Shown: positions 28,382-37,700, counted from the first letter of the stretch. The stretch: DNA of 64,000 nucleotides from Vibrio cyclitrophicus (GCF_024347435.1 NZ_AP025480.1:930001-994000); one strand, 5' to 3'. The notes: generated by a model from the sequence alone, not told the origin. Program-made: numbers and translations.

Positions 28382-28532
28382 AGCTTTTTCACGTTTAGTG
28401 ACCTGCGTATCATCCTAGATAAGCAAATCTGAGAACTGAACCTCGAGGGGTTGAATCACTGTGGTTTAACCCCCATTTAAGCACCAAAGCTTAATAAATT
28501 TTAATAAACCAATTAGACCAGAGAGTATTAAC

Positions 28533-28862
28533 ATGTTTGGTAAAGGCGGTATGGGCAACATGATGAAGCAAGCCCAGCAAATGCAAGAGCGCATGCAAAA
28601 GCTTCAAGAAGAAATCGCGAATATGGAAGTTACAGGTGAGTCAGGTGCTGGCCTTGTAAAAGTAACCATCACTGGTAGCCACAGCGTTCGCCGTGTTGAT
28701 ATCGATGAAAGCCTAATGGAAGACGATAAAGAGATGCTTGAAGATCTTATCGCTGCTGCTTTCAACGACGCGGCTCGTCGTGTTGAAGAGACTCAAAAAG
28801 AGAAAATGGCTGGCGTAACTGGTGGGATGCAACTTCCACCAGGTATGAAGATGCCTTTCTAA
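28533..28862 (+). CDS. ybaB: YbaB/EbfC nucleoid-associated protein
   Basis: A 109-residue dimeric DNA-binding protein. Met/Gln/Lys-rich N-terminal helix ([16 protein letters not shown]), central [15 protein letters not shown] strand block and C-terminal amphipathic helix. Located between dnaX and recR, the conserved arrangement. Leader of about 150 nt after dnaX suggests an own promoter. Likely part of one transcript with recR 78 bases downstream. Confidence 0.95.
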   Translation: MFGKGGMGNMMKQAQQMQERMQKLQEEIANMEVTGESGAGLVKVTITGSHSVRRVDIDESLMEDDKEMLEDLIAAAFNDAARRVEETQKEKMAGVTGGMQLPPGMKMPF

Positions 28863-28940
28863 GTAACTTATTCTTTAAAGTTAATTCAAGTGGTGGTTTG
28901 TGTTGAACAAGTCACCGTTTGAAAATCAGAACGGTTAACT

Positions 28941-29540
28941 ATGCGTACCAGTCATATGCTGGAGCATTTGATGGAGGCCTTACGTTGTCTACCTGGGGTT
29001 GGTCCCAAGTCGGCGCAGCGTATGGCCTTTCATTTGTTACAGCGCGATAGAAAAGGCGGCCTACAGTTGGCTGATGCTCTTAGCCAGGCAATGACAGAAA
29101 TTGGTCATTGTAATGAGTGCCGTACTTTTACTGAAGAAGATACCTGCCATATTTGTACCAACCCTAAACGTCAGGAAAATGGTCAAATCTGTGTAGTAGA
29201 GAGCCCTGCAGACATTGCAGCAATTGAAGCAACTGGCCAATATTCAGGCCGTTACTTTGTGTTGATGGGCCACCTTTCGCCACTTGATGGGATTGGTCCA
29301 AGTGATATTGGCCTCGATGTTTTGGATTACCGCTTACGTCGTGGTGATATCACAGAGGTTATTCTCGCGACCAACCCAACGGTTGAAGGCGAAGCAACGG
29401 CCCATTACATTGCTGAGCTATGCAATGCCCATGAAGTGAACGCAAGTCGAATCGCCCATGGTGTTCCCGTTGGTGGTGAGCTAGAGCTGGTAGATGGCAC
29501 CACGCTTTCGCACTCCTTACTCGGTCGTCATAAGATATAA
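28941..29540 (+). CDS. recR: Recombination protein RecR
   Basis: Works with RecF and RecO in loading RecA at gaps. The 199 residues contain an N-terminal helix-hairpin-helix ([17 protein letters not shown], about 16-32), a Cys4 zinc finger (CNEC...CHIC, about 57-72) and a Toprim domain starting [14 protein letters not shown] near 81 with [10 protein letters not shown] later. Terminator directly after. Confidence 0.97.
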   Translation: MRTSHMLEHLMEALRCLPGVGPKSAQRMAFHLLQRDRKGGLQLADALSQAMTEIGHCNECRTFTEEDTCHICTNPKRQENGQICVVESPADIAAIEATGQYSGRYFVLMGHLSPLDGIGPSDIGLDVLDYRLRRGDITEVILATNPTVEGEATAHYIAELCNAHEVNASRIAHGVPVGGELELVDGTTLSHSLLGRHKI

Positions 29541-29577
29541 AAAAGCCGCTTGGTGAATAATCACTAAGCGGCTTTTT
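29539..29577 (+). terminator. Terminator of dnaX-ybaB-recR
   Basis: A 17-bp near-perfect stem AAAAAGCCGCTTGGTGA / TCACTAAGCGGCTTTTT around loop ATAA; can also act leftward for aqpZ. Confidence 0.88.
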
Positions 29578-29635
29578 CTTCTTTTGTTATAAAGCTTTGT
29601 CCTTGAACGTGTCTATTCTAAAACCTTTCAAACGA

Positions 29636-30325
29636 TTAATCAGAGCCGCGCACGGCTTTGTAAATCGCAGCGCCAATCACGGCACCAATAATCGGTGCAA
29701 TCCAGAATAGCCATAATTGCGAAACAGCCCAGTCTCCAACAAATACGGCTACACCAGTACTTCGAGCAGGATTCACAGAGGTATTAGTGACGGGGATACT
29801 GATAAGGTGGATCAAGGTTAAACAAAGACCAATCGCGATAGGTGCAAATCCAGCCGGTGCTTTTGAATCGGTTGCCCCCATGATCACGAATAGGAACACC
29901 ATGGTCATGACCACTTCACACACGAGTGCTGCGGTTAGCGAATAGTCACCCGGTGAGTGTTCACCGTAACCATTCGAAGCAAAGCCTGATGAGACAACGT
30001 CAAAACCTGCTTGGCCAGAAGCAATCACAAATAGCACGCCGCCCGCGATAATACCGCCAATCACTTGGGCAATAATATAAGGCGCAACATCTTTGCCATC
30101 AAAGCGACCACCACTCCATAGGCCGATGGTGACAGCAGGGTTGAGGTGGCAACCGGATATATGACCAATAGCGAAAGCCATAGTGAGTACGGTTAAACCA
30201 AAGGCAAGGGAAACTCCGAGTAGGCCAATTCCCACATCAGGGAAAGCCGCGGCTAAGACGGCACTACCACAACCGCCCAACACCAACCAAAACGTACCAA
30301 ACATTTCTGCGATATACCTATTCAT
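29636..30325 (-). CDS. aqpZ: Aquaporin Z
   Basis: Six-TM water channel of 229 residues with both NPA half-helices: HLNPAVT near residue 62 and SVNPARS near 185, the latter carrying the selectivity Arg. Orthodox water-type context (no glycerol-facilitator Asp insertion). Start begins [15 protein letters not shown], typical. Monocistronic; converges with recR. Confidence 0.95.
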   Translation of the reverse strand: MNRYIAEMFGTFWLVLGGCGSAVLAAAFPDVGIGLLGVSLAFGLTVLTMAFAIGHISGCHLNPAVTIGLWSGGRFDGKDVAPYIIAQVIGGIIAGGVLFVIASGQAGFDVVSSGFASNGYGEHSPGDYSLTAALVCEVVMTMVFLFVIMGATDSKAPAGFAPIAIGLCLTLIHLISIPVTNTSVNPARSTGVAVFVGDWAVSQLWLFWIAPIIGAVIGAAIYKAVRGSD

Positions 30326-30425
30326 AACGATCCTTATTAATCTGTACCAGTATCAACAAGATAGTTTAGATTTCGTAACTTTGTGAAATCTTGAGCATAT
30401 AGGAGGCAGAAAAGGGCAGATGCGC

Positions 30426-30674
30426 TTAGGTAATCGCTTCTAATTCGATCAGGTTATCAAGGGCTTCTTGGTCGGTCTTGCCACAAATGACAGGGCAGGC
30501 TTTGAATTGGTGGCACACCTTAGGGCGCGAAGATAGACCAAACAGCTTACAAAGATTTTGCTCATTTAATTGAATGCATCGCACGCCCGCAGGCTTGCCA
30601 TTGGGCATTCCAGGAATAGCTGATGTAATACTTGGAGCGACACAACATGCTCCACAACCTAAACGACATTCCAT
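30426..30674 (-). CDS. ykgJ: YkgJ family Cys-cluster protein
   Basis: An 82-residue protein of the zinc/iron-chelating CxxCxxCC domain family. The N-terminal CRLGCGACCVAPS and later C (CKLF, VCHQF, CPVIC) provide eight Cys. It shares the PGMPNGKPAGVRCIQL block with E. coli YkgJ. Start at 30674 is chosen by that alignment; the frame is open 60 codons upstream but that part overlaps the ycgN promoter and shows no similarity. Function unknown. Divergent from ycgN, which has the same type of Cys cluster. Confidence 0.85.
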   Translation of the reverse strand: MECRLGCGACCVAPSITSAIPGMPNGKPAGVRCIQLNEQNLCKLFGLSSRPKVCHQFKACPVICGKTDQEALDNLIELEAIT

Positions 30675-30833
30675 CAAATTAAACTCACTAAATAGCAGGG
30701 GGCGCGATAGTAGCAAAAAATGATGAGAGTGACAGCTGTTGATTGAATCAAAGAATGAACAATGATTATCCTTGAACTTTTTATGGGCTAGCGGTATAAC
30801 ACGCACCCCAGTAAATGAGTAAGAAGTAATCCT

Positions 30834-31271
30834 ATGACGAATCCATTTTGGCAAGAAAAAACACTAGAACAGATGACAGAGCAAGAGTGGGAATCACTGT
30901 GTGATGGTTGTGGTAAGTGTTGCCTGCATAAACTAATGGATGAAGATAGCGATGAAGTTTACTACACCAATGTGGCATGTAGCTGGTTAAACGACAAAAC
31001 ATGTTCGTGTAAAGACTACCCGAACCGTTTCACTTCTGGTGAAGAGTGCTTGAAGCTGACTCGTGACAAGATCGACGAGTTTCACTGGCTACCAGATATT
31101 TGTGCTTATCGCCTTTTATCAGAATCTAAGCCTATTCCTGAATGGCACCCATTGATCACCGGATCAAAAACAGAGATGCATGCAGCAGGCGAAAGTGTTC
31201 GTAATAAAGTGGTGTACGAAATTGATGTTGTCGATTGGGAAGATCACATTTTAAACCACCCGAACCGTTAG
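30834..31271 (+). CDS. ycgN: YcgN / UPF0260 family Cys-cluster protein
   Basis: A 145-residue protein matching E. coli YcgN throughout: [10 protein letters not shown] at the N-terminus, the metal-ligand motif [36 protein letters not shown], and [12 protein letters not shown]. Biochemical role unknown; the Cys pattern suggests a bound metal. Own promoter and terminator. Confidence 0.9.
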   Translation: MTNPFWQEKTLEQMTEQEWESLCDGCGKCCLHKLMDEDSDEVYYTNVACSWLNDKTCSCKDYPNRFTSGEECLKLTRDKIDEFHWLPDICAYRLLSESKPIPEWHPLITGSKTEMHAAGESVRNKVVYEIDVVDWEDHILNHPNR

Positions 31272-31279
31272 TTATTCTA

Positions 31280-31308
31280 AAAACAGCCGCTTTTGAGCGG
31301 CTGTTTTG
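31280..31308 (+). terminator. Terminator of ycgN
   Basis: AAACAGCCGCT / GAGCGGCTGTTTT stem with TTT loop. Confidence 0.8.
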
Positions 31309-31356
31309 CGTCGCCTAAATTTAAAACTTACTTAATTACTTAACTTAAAGGCTTAA

Positions 31357-31380
31357 AACAAAAAACGCCCCGGAGGGCGC
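31357..31380 (-). terminator. Terminator of the alkaline phosphatase gene
   Basis: On the minus strand GCGCCC-TCCG-GGGCG followed by six T, 30 bases after the stop. Confidence 0.8.
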
Positions 31381-31409
31381 TAAAGTTAAACGAGCAAAAA
31401 AGATTCAGG

Positions 31410-32987
31410 CTAGTTTACTTGTTGTTTAATGTACTCACCCAATTCTGAGTGGTGCATGATTTTCGAAACCGGCAGTATTTTCTCAGCAGGGCCCCAAGCA
31501 AACACGTTCACAGGTGTGTGAGTATGTGTACCTGTACCCCAAACAATGTTTTGACCCGTTGCTTGTTCACGAGCAAGCAGGTTGCCACGGTCGTTATATG
31601 GGAAGAATGCATCGAAATCGTTGATAGCAGGTACTTCTTCTGCTGACAAGTATTTGTGCTGAGCCAATCGGTATGGGTTCGGCTTACTGGCTAATACGTT
31701 TTTCGCTTGTTCCGCTGTAATAGGGAACTCACTGTTTTTGTTGACGATTTCGGCCAGTTTTTCAGGTGTTTGCTGTGCTTTATCTAGCTTTTGAAATTCG
31801 CTGATCATGCCGTAGTAGCTTTGCTTCTGATTGTATAGACCATCAAGAATATCGAATGCGCCAAAGTTAAAGTTGGGTGCATAGTCGCGATCAGCGAAGG
31901 CTTCGCCAGAACGTTTCTGTGGTTTTGGTAAGTCGTTAGAAGAGTAGCTGAAACCGAAAGATCCTGTTTCGTGGTCTGCGGTCACAATCACGATCGTGTC
32001 TTCACGATCTTTTGCCCATTCATACACAATTTGGATCGCTTCATCAAACTTGAGCAGTTCATGCAGCATCGTGCCGGCATCGTTACTGTGACCCGCCCAA
32101 TCGATTTGGCCACTTTCAACCATTAGGAAAAAGCCATCTTCATCTTTGGATAGGATGTTGAGCGCTTTTTTTGTCATCTCTTTCAGGCTTGGCTGAGTTC
32201 GTTCGCCACTCTTTTTCTTGTTGCTGTAAGCGATGCCATCATCCATGCCTGAGTAGGCGAATAGGCCAAGTAGTTTATCGCCCTTAGCGTCGTCTAGCAT
32301 GTTGCGATTAAACGCCAGTTGGTAGCCGTCTTTCTCTGCTTCAGTCAGCAGGTTACGGTCGTCTTTACGTTTCGATTTGAGATAAACATCACCTTGAGTC
32401 AGTTTCTCAAGTTGCTTATAGGTTTCACCTTTGTCGTTGGTCGATTTAGGAATCCAATGACGTAGCCCTCCAGAGAGCATCACATCAGCGCCCGTTGCTA
32501 ACATATCAGATGCAATTTGATTCTCTAAAGAACGGTGAGGTTGGTGAGCGGCGAAAGAAGCCGGGGTCGCGTGAGTTAAGCGTGTGTCGGACACTAAGCC
32601 GGTCGCTTTGCCTGCTTTTTTCGCTTTCTCAAGTACGGTCTCAACATGGTTACCCTGTGAATCGATACCGATCACTTCTGAACCGCTGTAGATACCCGTT
32701 GCAAGCATGGTCGCAGAGCAAGCTGAATCCACTACGATTGCGTCTTCCGGATGCGTTAGGGATGAACCAATAACCCCTTCTTGAGCAAGTTGATAAATGG
32801 CCGTTTTGTTCCCTTTATAGATGGAATTTGGCGCTTGGTTTGCGTAGGTTTCCAATAAGCCAACTTGCTGAGGTCCCATGCCGTCGCCGATCATCAGAAT
32901 GACATTTTTGATTTCTGCTGAAAGTACGTTGAATGAGAGTGTAGAGGTTACCACTGCGGTAACAATTGGTTTCATAAAGTGCTTCAT
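31410..32987 (-). CDS. phoA: Alkaline phosphatase, cold-active Vibrio (VAP) type
   Basis: Secreted phosphomonoesterase releasing phosphate in the periplasm. The 525-residue precursor has a Sec signal (1-23, cleaved before AEIKN). Motifs: metal ligand Asp35 in MIGDGMG and nucleophile Ser88 in VVDSACSATM; removing 23 residues gives Asp12 and Ser65, the numbering known for Vibrio VAP. DWAGHSNDAG, TADHETG and GTGTHTHTPV supply further metal ligands. Long insert loops (about 350-430), typical of VAP, form its dimer clasp. Strong resemblance to VAP is from memory of that protein. A Pho-box-like site lies upstream. Confidence 0.93.
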   Translation of the reverse strand: MKHFMKPIVTAVVTSTLSFNVLSAEIKNVILMIGDGMGPQQVGLLETYANQAPNSIYKGNKTAIYQLAQEGVIGSSLTHPEDAIVVDSACSATMLATGIYSGSEVIGIDSQGNHVETVLEKAKKAGKATGLVSDTRLTHATPASFAAHQPHRSLENQIASDMLATGADVMLSGGLRHWIPKSTNDKGETYKQLEKLTQGDVYLKSKRKDDRNLLTEAEKDGYQLAFNRNMLDDAKGDKLLGLFAYSGMDDGIAYSNKKKSGERTQPSLKEMTKKALNILSKDEDGFFLMVESGQIDWAGHSNDAGTMLHELLKFDEAIQIVYEWAKDREDTIVIVTADHETGSFGFSYSSNDLPKPQKRSGEAFADRDYAPNFNFGAFDILDGLYNQKQSYYGMISEFQKLDKAQQTPEKLAEIVNKNSEFPITAEQAKNVLASKPNPYRLAQHKYLSAEEVPAINDFDAFFPYNDRGNLLAREQATGQNIVWGTGTHTHTPVNVFAWGPAEKILPVSKIMHHSELGEYIKQQVN

Positions 32988-33021
32988 TAGTTATCCCTTT
33001 TTATATAAGCGGGATGATTAG

Positions 33022-33039
33022 AACACCGATTTATGTCAA
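33022..33039 (-). promoter_or_regulatory. Candidate Pho box upstream of alkaline phosphatase
   Basis: Minus-strand TTGACATAAATCGGTGTT matches CTGTCATAAATCTGTCAT at 13 of 18 positions, 35 bp before the start codon, with TATATA about 14 bases further downstream. Spacing to the -10 is slightly long. Confidence 0.4.
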
Positions 33040-33102
33040 AGTCGTTTCATATTTGTTTCATCAACATGAAAGTGAGCAATAACTCAAGTTTTTAGAAAAA
33101 CA

Positions 33103-33132
33103 TAAAAAAAGGCTCACATTTCTGTGAGCCTT
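33103..33132 (-). terminator. Terminator of the BCCT transporter gene
   Basis: AAGGCTCACA-GAAA-TGTGAGCCTT followed by T5 on the minus strand. Confidence 0.85.
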
Positions 33133-33180
33133 GGTCTTATTTAGGAGCGTCCAGATTAACGGACGATGTCATGGCTAATG

Positions 33181-35067
33181 TCAAGCAAGCGGCAGTTCTG
33201 CAACCACCTGGTTGAACGCGACTCGAGCTTTTTGAGCTTGCTCAGATAACTCTACTTTCTTCGCTTGAGCTGTACTTAAGTCGTTTTCAGCCTGCTCAAG
33301 AGCTTGTTGTAGATTTTCTGGAAGTTCATGTGTTTCCATTTGCGCACCTTGTTCAAGAACATAAGCACGAATTTCTTTCTTAACATCCGCTAGCGCTTTG
33401 TAAGCTTCACGTTCATGTTCAGCTGCCTCTTGTGCGGCATCTTTCTCTTTTTCAAACTGTGCTAATGCCATACCTTCTGCCGACCATGGATCCATGTCTG
33501 GTAGTTCTTCGATGTTAATCGTTGGTTCGATGTACGCGTCTTGATGACGTAGATCTAGGCTAGTGGCTCGAACGGCTGAAATCATCAACATCACAGAGAT
33601 CGCTAGTAGTGGTAAACCACCTACGATTGCTGCGGTTTGTAGTGTACTTAACCCCCCCAAGAACATCAGGATTGTTGGTAAGAACGAAAGTGTAAATGCC
33701 CAGAACATACGGTTCCAACGCATCGGCTCTTCTGTCACGTTGTTCTGAACTACAGAAGCCAGAATATAAGAGATAGAATCAAAGGTTGTCGCAGTGAAAA
33801 TGATACATAGTAGTGTGAATACTGCGATCACCAATGTGCTCATTGGCAGTTGTGCCAGCATCGAGAAGATCGCTTTAGTTGCGCCTTCTTCGTTCAAGAT
33901 AGCAACGACATCGAGCTCGCCAGACAACTGTAGAGATAAACCGTAGTTACCTAAGATCATGAAGAATAAGAAACAGCCTAATGAACCAAAGAAGATTGAG
34001 CCTGACACCATTTGTTTAATGGTTCTGCCACGAGAGATTCGTGCAACAAATAGGCCCATACTCGGTGCGAAAACTAGCCACCATGCCCAATAGAAAATGG
34101 TCCAATCTTGTGGGAAGTGCGTGTTTTCAAAGGTTCCGTAACCACCAAATGGTTCCGCCCATGTTGCCATCACGAAAAAGTTAGACAGTAGGCGACCAAT
34201 TGAATCTAGGCCTGTTTCCAGCATGAAAATCGTAGGGCCAGCAATCAGAACGAAAGCCAATAGCCCCATCGCACCCCAGAAGTTGATGTTGCTGAGGATC
34301 TTGATGCCTTTTTCTAAACCCGCATAAGATGAGTACGCAAAAATAGCAGTACAAACCAGAAGTACCATCACTTGAGTTAGGTTGTTTTTAGGCAGACCGA
34401 ATAGGTGGTTAAGGCCTTCAGTGATAAGAGGAGCTGCTAAACCTAAAGTTGTGGCTGCGCCGCCTAATAGACCGAAAATGAATAGGATATCGACGATCTT
34501 TCCCGGTACGCCCTTACTACGGTGTTCACCAAGAACGGGCATTAGAGCGCTAGAGATTTTTAGAACAGGTTGTTTACGAACATAGAAGAAGTAAGCAATA
34601 GGAATCGCAGGGATCAAGTAGATAGACCATGCGATTGGTCCCCAGTGGAACAGACCATAAGTCGCTGCCCAACGAACGGCTTCCTCACTGCCTGGCTCCA
34701 GTTGGAAAGGAGGTGATTGATAGTAATAAGCCCACTCAATACAGCCCCAGTACAAGATACTTGCACCGATACCACCACAGAACAGCATTGCTGCCCATGA
34801 TGCTGTTTTAAATTCTGGCTCTTCGTCCGCTTCGCCAAGTTTGATTTGTCCCATATCACTGAAGACAACATAAACCATGAACGCACACGCTGCTAGGCCA
34901 AGCGCTAAATATAGAAAGCCGAGTTGATCGGTCATAAAAGTTTTAGCTACCGCAATCCAGTCTGCTCCTTGAGTAGGGAACATAATCAGCGGGAAGACGA
35001 TCGTGAGTAGGAGTGCTATCGCACCAAAAAAGGTCGGCTTGTCAATAAGCTCAAAAGTGTTTTTCAC
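33181..35067 (-). CDS. BCCT family transporter, CaiT-like, with coiled-coil tail
   Basis: Twelve-TM transporter of trimethylammonium compounds (628 residues). The substrate-pocket helix reads FCGGIGASILYWGCIEWAYYY, close to the CaiT pattern GIGSSTLYWG rather than the GMGIG of sodium-coupled BetP. The later signature WAWWLVFAPSMGLFVARISRGRT is intact. After the last TM (about 505) follow 120 charged residues with heptad-like Glu/Gln/Ala content (about 535-620), a cytoplasmic coiled coil. Substrate (carnitine, betaine, choline, DMSP) is not decidable. Monocistronic. Confidence 0.9.
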   Translation of the reverse strand: MKNTFELIDKPTFFGAIALLLTIVFPLIMFPTQGADWIAVAKTFMTDQLGFLYLALGLAACAFMVYVVFSDMGQIKLGEADEEPEFKTASWAAMLFCGGIGASILYWGCIEWAYYYQSPPFQLEPGSEEAVRWAATYGLFHWGPIAWSIYLIPAIPIAYFFYVRKQPVLKISSALMPVLGEHRSKGVPGKIVDILFIFGLLGGAATTLGLAAPLITEGLNHLFGLPKNNLTQVMVLLVCTAIFAYSSYAGLEKGIKILSNINFWGAMGLLAFVLIAGPTIFMLETGLDSIGRLLSNFFVMATWAEPFGGYGTFENTHFPQDWTIFYWAWWLVFAPSMGLFVARISRGRTIKQMVSGSIFFGSLGCFLFFMILGNYGLSLQLSGELDVVAILNEEGATKAIFSMLAQLPMSTLVIAVFTLLCIIFTATTFDSISYILASVVQNNVTEEPMRWNRMFWAFTLSFLPTILMFLGGLSTLQTAAIVGGLPLLAISVMLMISAVRATSLDLRHQDAYIEPTINIEELPDMDPWSAEGMALAQFEKEKDAAQEAAEHEREAYKALADVKKEIRAYVLEQGAQMETHELPENLQQALEQAENDLSTAQAKKVELSEQAQKARVAFNQVVAELPLA

Positions 35068-35242
35068 GGGTATTATTCCATTAAAATGAGAGCGGAATTA
35101 TGGAGTGAACTCGTTTTTTAGGACAAATCAGGTCTGTTGTCGTGACGACAAATCACTTTTTACAATAGAAAAGACTCTATGCAAAGGGGCAATGCAAGAG
35201 ATGCAGCGTAAGGGATGGGATACAGTGGAGAACGATAAAGTG

Positions 35243-35596
35243 TTAGACCAGAGCGAGAAGGATTCCACCAACGGTTGCCGCTGCGGACAAATATTGCCCA
35301 GCTGAATACGAACCGTCGTCTTCTTCTTCGATCTTGTCTGGGTGATCCATACCTAGAGCGCCATGAGCAAATGATTCAACCTTATCGGTAACGGTTTCAT
35401 TCTCTGCTTCAATTTTTTTTGCTTCTTTATCGATTTCTTTCAGGGCAGATAAGAGCGCTTTGCCTTCATTAGAAAGCTTAACAGTGTTTTGTTCAACCTT
35501 AAGAGGCGCGGGCTTTTCAGCTTCACTGTTTTTACTCTGTGAGTTCATTTGCGAAGGTGAATATAGCTGGGTATTACTCGTTCCTACCGGCGTCAT
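35243..35596 (-). CDS. Small protein with C-terminal hydrophobic anchor, unknown function
   Basis: A 117-residue hydrophilic protein: Ser/Gln/Asn-rich N-terminus, a helical Lys/Glu-rich middle (about 40-75, NEGKALLSALKEIDKEAKK) and a C-terminal hydrophobic stretch SAAATVGGILLALV that may insert in the membrane. ATG at 35596 is preceded by AAGGAG at good spacing; the frame extends 20 codons upstream without a Shine-Dalgarno. I recognise no family; the polar N-half followed by a tail anchor is the only structural clue. Confidence 0.7.
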   Translation of the reverse strand: MTPVGTSNTQLYSPSQMNSQSKNSEAEKPAPLKVEQNTVKLSNEGKALLSALKEIDKEAKKIEAENETVTDKVESFAHGALGMDHPDKIEEEDDGSYSAGQYLSAAATVGGILLALV

Positions 35597-35849
35597 ATAG
35601 CTCTCCTTACCTATCCTTAAATATAGTATCGGCAGAGGTGTGAAAAACTTGTGCATTTAATCACCATGGTGATGTTTTTTTATTCGCACATTACATTTTC
35701 ATCTGCTTAATCAAAACTGCTTGGTAATTAAGCAATTCCTATGCCGATATCAATATTTATCTTAGGGCGCGATTGAACAAGCTTTTAGTTTGCCAGACTT
35801 GTAGCATGCCAGACCTAAACTTGGATAAGATTAAGTCTGGATAGCGAGT

Positions 35850-36809
35850 TTAGTCGCACTTGAGATCGGATCCGCGCTTAGATAGGTGCTTGTATGCCTT
35901 CATTCGGTTCTCTTTCTTAACAAAACGAGCCGGTGGAGAAAGCACTTTTAGTTGGTAGTCACTGCTATTCGATGAGATTTCTTCAACTGGACTGATGATG
36001 GCAATTTTCAAATCAGGGTTACGACGTAGAATCGACGCTGCAGTGCCTAAACCACCTTCGGTGTGGAATTTACCAGCCACATGGATCACCTGTTGTTCAG
36101 GGTTTGATGCTAGGTAATCCACAATCGATTCAGCCATAGTTTCGTCCCAGGTTACCTGAGCGGAAAATTGCTTTTCTGTTTGCTCTGGTGTGCCGTGATG
36201 CATTGAAGCCATGAACTTTTCTTTGTAAGGGCTATCGCCAGTATCGACTTCTGAAGCAATCCATTGGCGTTGTTCCGTCGTTAGCTGATCTAGATAGGAT
36301 AATCCTTTACGGCCGATACACTGTACAAAGGGTTTTGGTGCGTTTGCCGCAATGATATCGACATCGTTGGCTTTTGCGAATTCAACCAGCGCACGATAAT
36401 CACTTTCGTAATTTGGCCAAGCAGCGGCTTGAGACATAAGAACTTGTTCGCCAATCTCACCGTTTAGATATTGGTTTAATGTGTCTTGATGCTCTCGAGT
36501 GAATTGTTCCATTGATAACGCAATGTTTGGCGTAGCGTTTCGACGCACTTTTAGGAAATGGGTTTGGAAGCGATGGATAGCAGAGTGAGTGTGCCATTCT
36601 CCAATAAGAACGACGTCAGCTTCTGTCAGTTGCTTGGGTAACGCATCGAGGGAAAGTGTTTTACCTTGTGGGGAAGCAAACTGGTAATCATAAAATGTGA
36701 AAACGGTTTTTGTTTGCGTGTTAGCCACTGTTTGAGAAGTGTTGTTTGAAGGTTGAGTAGCACAAGCTGTAAGCAGGGTAGCTAATCCGATAAGAATAAT
36801 ACGTTGCAT
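35850..36809 (-). CDS. chaN: ChaN family iron/haem-related lipoprotein
   Basis: A 319-residue lipoprotein: signal peptide with lipobox LTAC (Cys15), then a ChaN/DUF399 domain with the GEWHTHSAIHRFQ motif near residue 72 and a late HVAGKFHTEGGLG block. ChaN of Campylobacter binds haem and is linked to iron uptake; the same is inferred. A strong Fur box lies 60 bp upstream, and the Shine-Dalgarno AAGGAGG is fully paired with an upstream complement, suggesting two layers of control. Downstream of rlmA but with its own promoter. Confidence 0.87.
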   Translation of the reverse strand: MQRIILIGLATLLTACATQPSNNTSQTVANTQTKTVFTFYDYQFASPQGKTLSLDALPKQLTEADVVLIGEWHTHSAIHRFQTHFLKVRRNATPNIALSMEQFTREHQDTLNQYLNGEIGEQVLMSQAAAWPNYESDYRALVEFAKANDVDIIAANAPKPFVQCIGRKGLSYLDQLTTEQRQWIASEVDTGDSPYKEKFMASMHHGTPEQTEKQFSAQVTWDETMAESIVDYLASNPEQQVIHVAGKFHTEGGLGTAASILRRNPDLKIAIISPVEEISSNSSDYQLKVLSPPARFVKKENRMKAYKHLSKRGSDLKCD

Positions 36810-36814
36810 GAAAT

Positions 36815-36847
36815 GCCTCCTTGAAGAACACGCATACTAAAGGAGGC
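36815..36847 (-). promoter_or_regulatory. Hairpin masking the chaN Shine-Dalgarno
   Basis: On the transcript GCCTCCTT (36847-36840) pairs perfectly with AAGGAGGC (36822-36815) around a 17-nt loop. The second arm contains the whole Shine-Dalgarno, five to six bases before the ATG. Confidence 0.6.
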
Positions 36848-36868
36848 AAGATGAGATTTCAATGCAAA

Positions 36869-36883
36869 CGATAATCAATATCA
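36869..36883. promoter_or_regulatory. Fur box upstream of chaN
   Basis: CGATAATCAATATCA; its reverse complement TGATATTGATTATCG matches the 7-1-7 Fur motif TGATAATNATTATCA with two mismatches. It starts two bases from the rlmA stop side, 60 bp before chaN. Confidence 0.7.
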
Positions 36884-36884
36884 A

Positions 36885-37700
36885 TTAAATTTGTTTGCGG
36901 TACACTCTCAACATAAAGTCAGCTTCACAGTTGAATTGCTCTGCATCGGTGAGTTGTCGTTTAAACTCTTCACTCGCTTTCCAAGCAAATGGCGTCATCT
37001 GTAGCAGGTCGAATGCATCTGACCCCGATAGTTCCATCATATAGTTTAGTTGTTCTTGGTGTTCAAGCGTAAAACCTTCGATCACTTCTGGATCTTCGTC
37101 ATGTAAGCGAACGCCATCATAAATTGCATCACGCAGTTGATACAGGTGTCGGTTAGCGGGTGTCACGGTGATCACCACACCATTATCTTTGATGGTGCGT
37201 TGCAGCTCTTCAGCCTTGCAAGGCGCGTAAATGCGTAGAATGCCGTCTAAGCTGTTTTCAGCAAAGGGTAGGCGATGGCTTGATGCAACCGAGAAGTCGA
37301 CTACAGGGTAGCGTTTAGCCGCGTATTTGATAGCGATCTTAGAAATGTCTAGGCCAAAAGTAGCACCATTCTTTTCTTTTAGGTTTACCGCAATTTCGTT
37401 GGTGTAATAACCTTCGCCACAACCAATATCCAATAGGCTAGGTGCCTCTGCTGGTAGATAACGAGAACACAATGTCAACACCGCTTGGCGCATTGGGTCA
37501 TAGTGGTTGCCTTCAAGGAAGCGGCGACGAGCCTGCATCATCTCTTTGTTATCACCTGGATCTTTTGAGCGTTTGTGGTGTGCTGGCATCAAATTGACAT
37601 AGCCTTCTTTCGCTAGGTCGAACTGATGGTTCTTTTCACACTTAAACGTACGATCGTTTTGAGATAAAGGTTGGTGACACAAAGGGCATTGGTAAGTCAT
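36885..37700 (-). CDS. rlmA: 23S rRNA (guanine745-N1)-methyltransferase
   Basis: SAM-dependent methyltransferase acting on G745 of helix 35. The 271 residues open with a zinc ribbon (C5, C8, C21, H25), then the SAM loop LLDIGCGEGYYTNE near residue 89-102, and the RIYAPCKAEEL block. Also called RrmA; the Gram-positive TlrB relative gives tylosin resistance, which is not implied here. chaN follows 75 bases downstream but has its own Fur-type promoter. Confidence 0.93.
   Translation of the reverse strand: MTYQCPLCHQPLSQNDRTFKCEKNHQFDLAKEGYVNLMPAHHKRSKDPGDNKEMMQARRRFLEGNHYDPMRQAVLTLCSRYLPAEAPSLLDIGCGEGYYTNEIAVNLKEKNGATFGLDISKIAIKYAAKRYPVVDFSVASSHRLPFAENSLDGILRIYAPCKAEELQRTIKDNGVVITVTPANRHLYQLRDAIYDGVRLHDEDPEVIEGFTLEHQEQLNYMMELSGSDAFDLLQMTPFAWKASEEFKRQLTDAEQFNCEADFMLRVYRKQI

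Noticed and set aside
35780..35840. Repeated CCAGAC words near the chaN 3' end
   Set aside because: Three scattered hexamers without register or hairpin able to act as a terminator.
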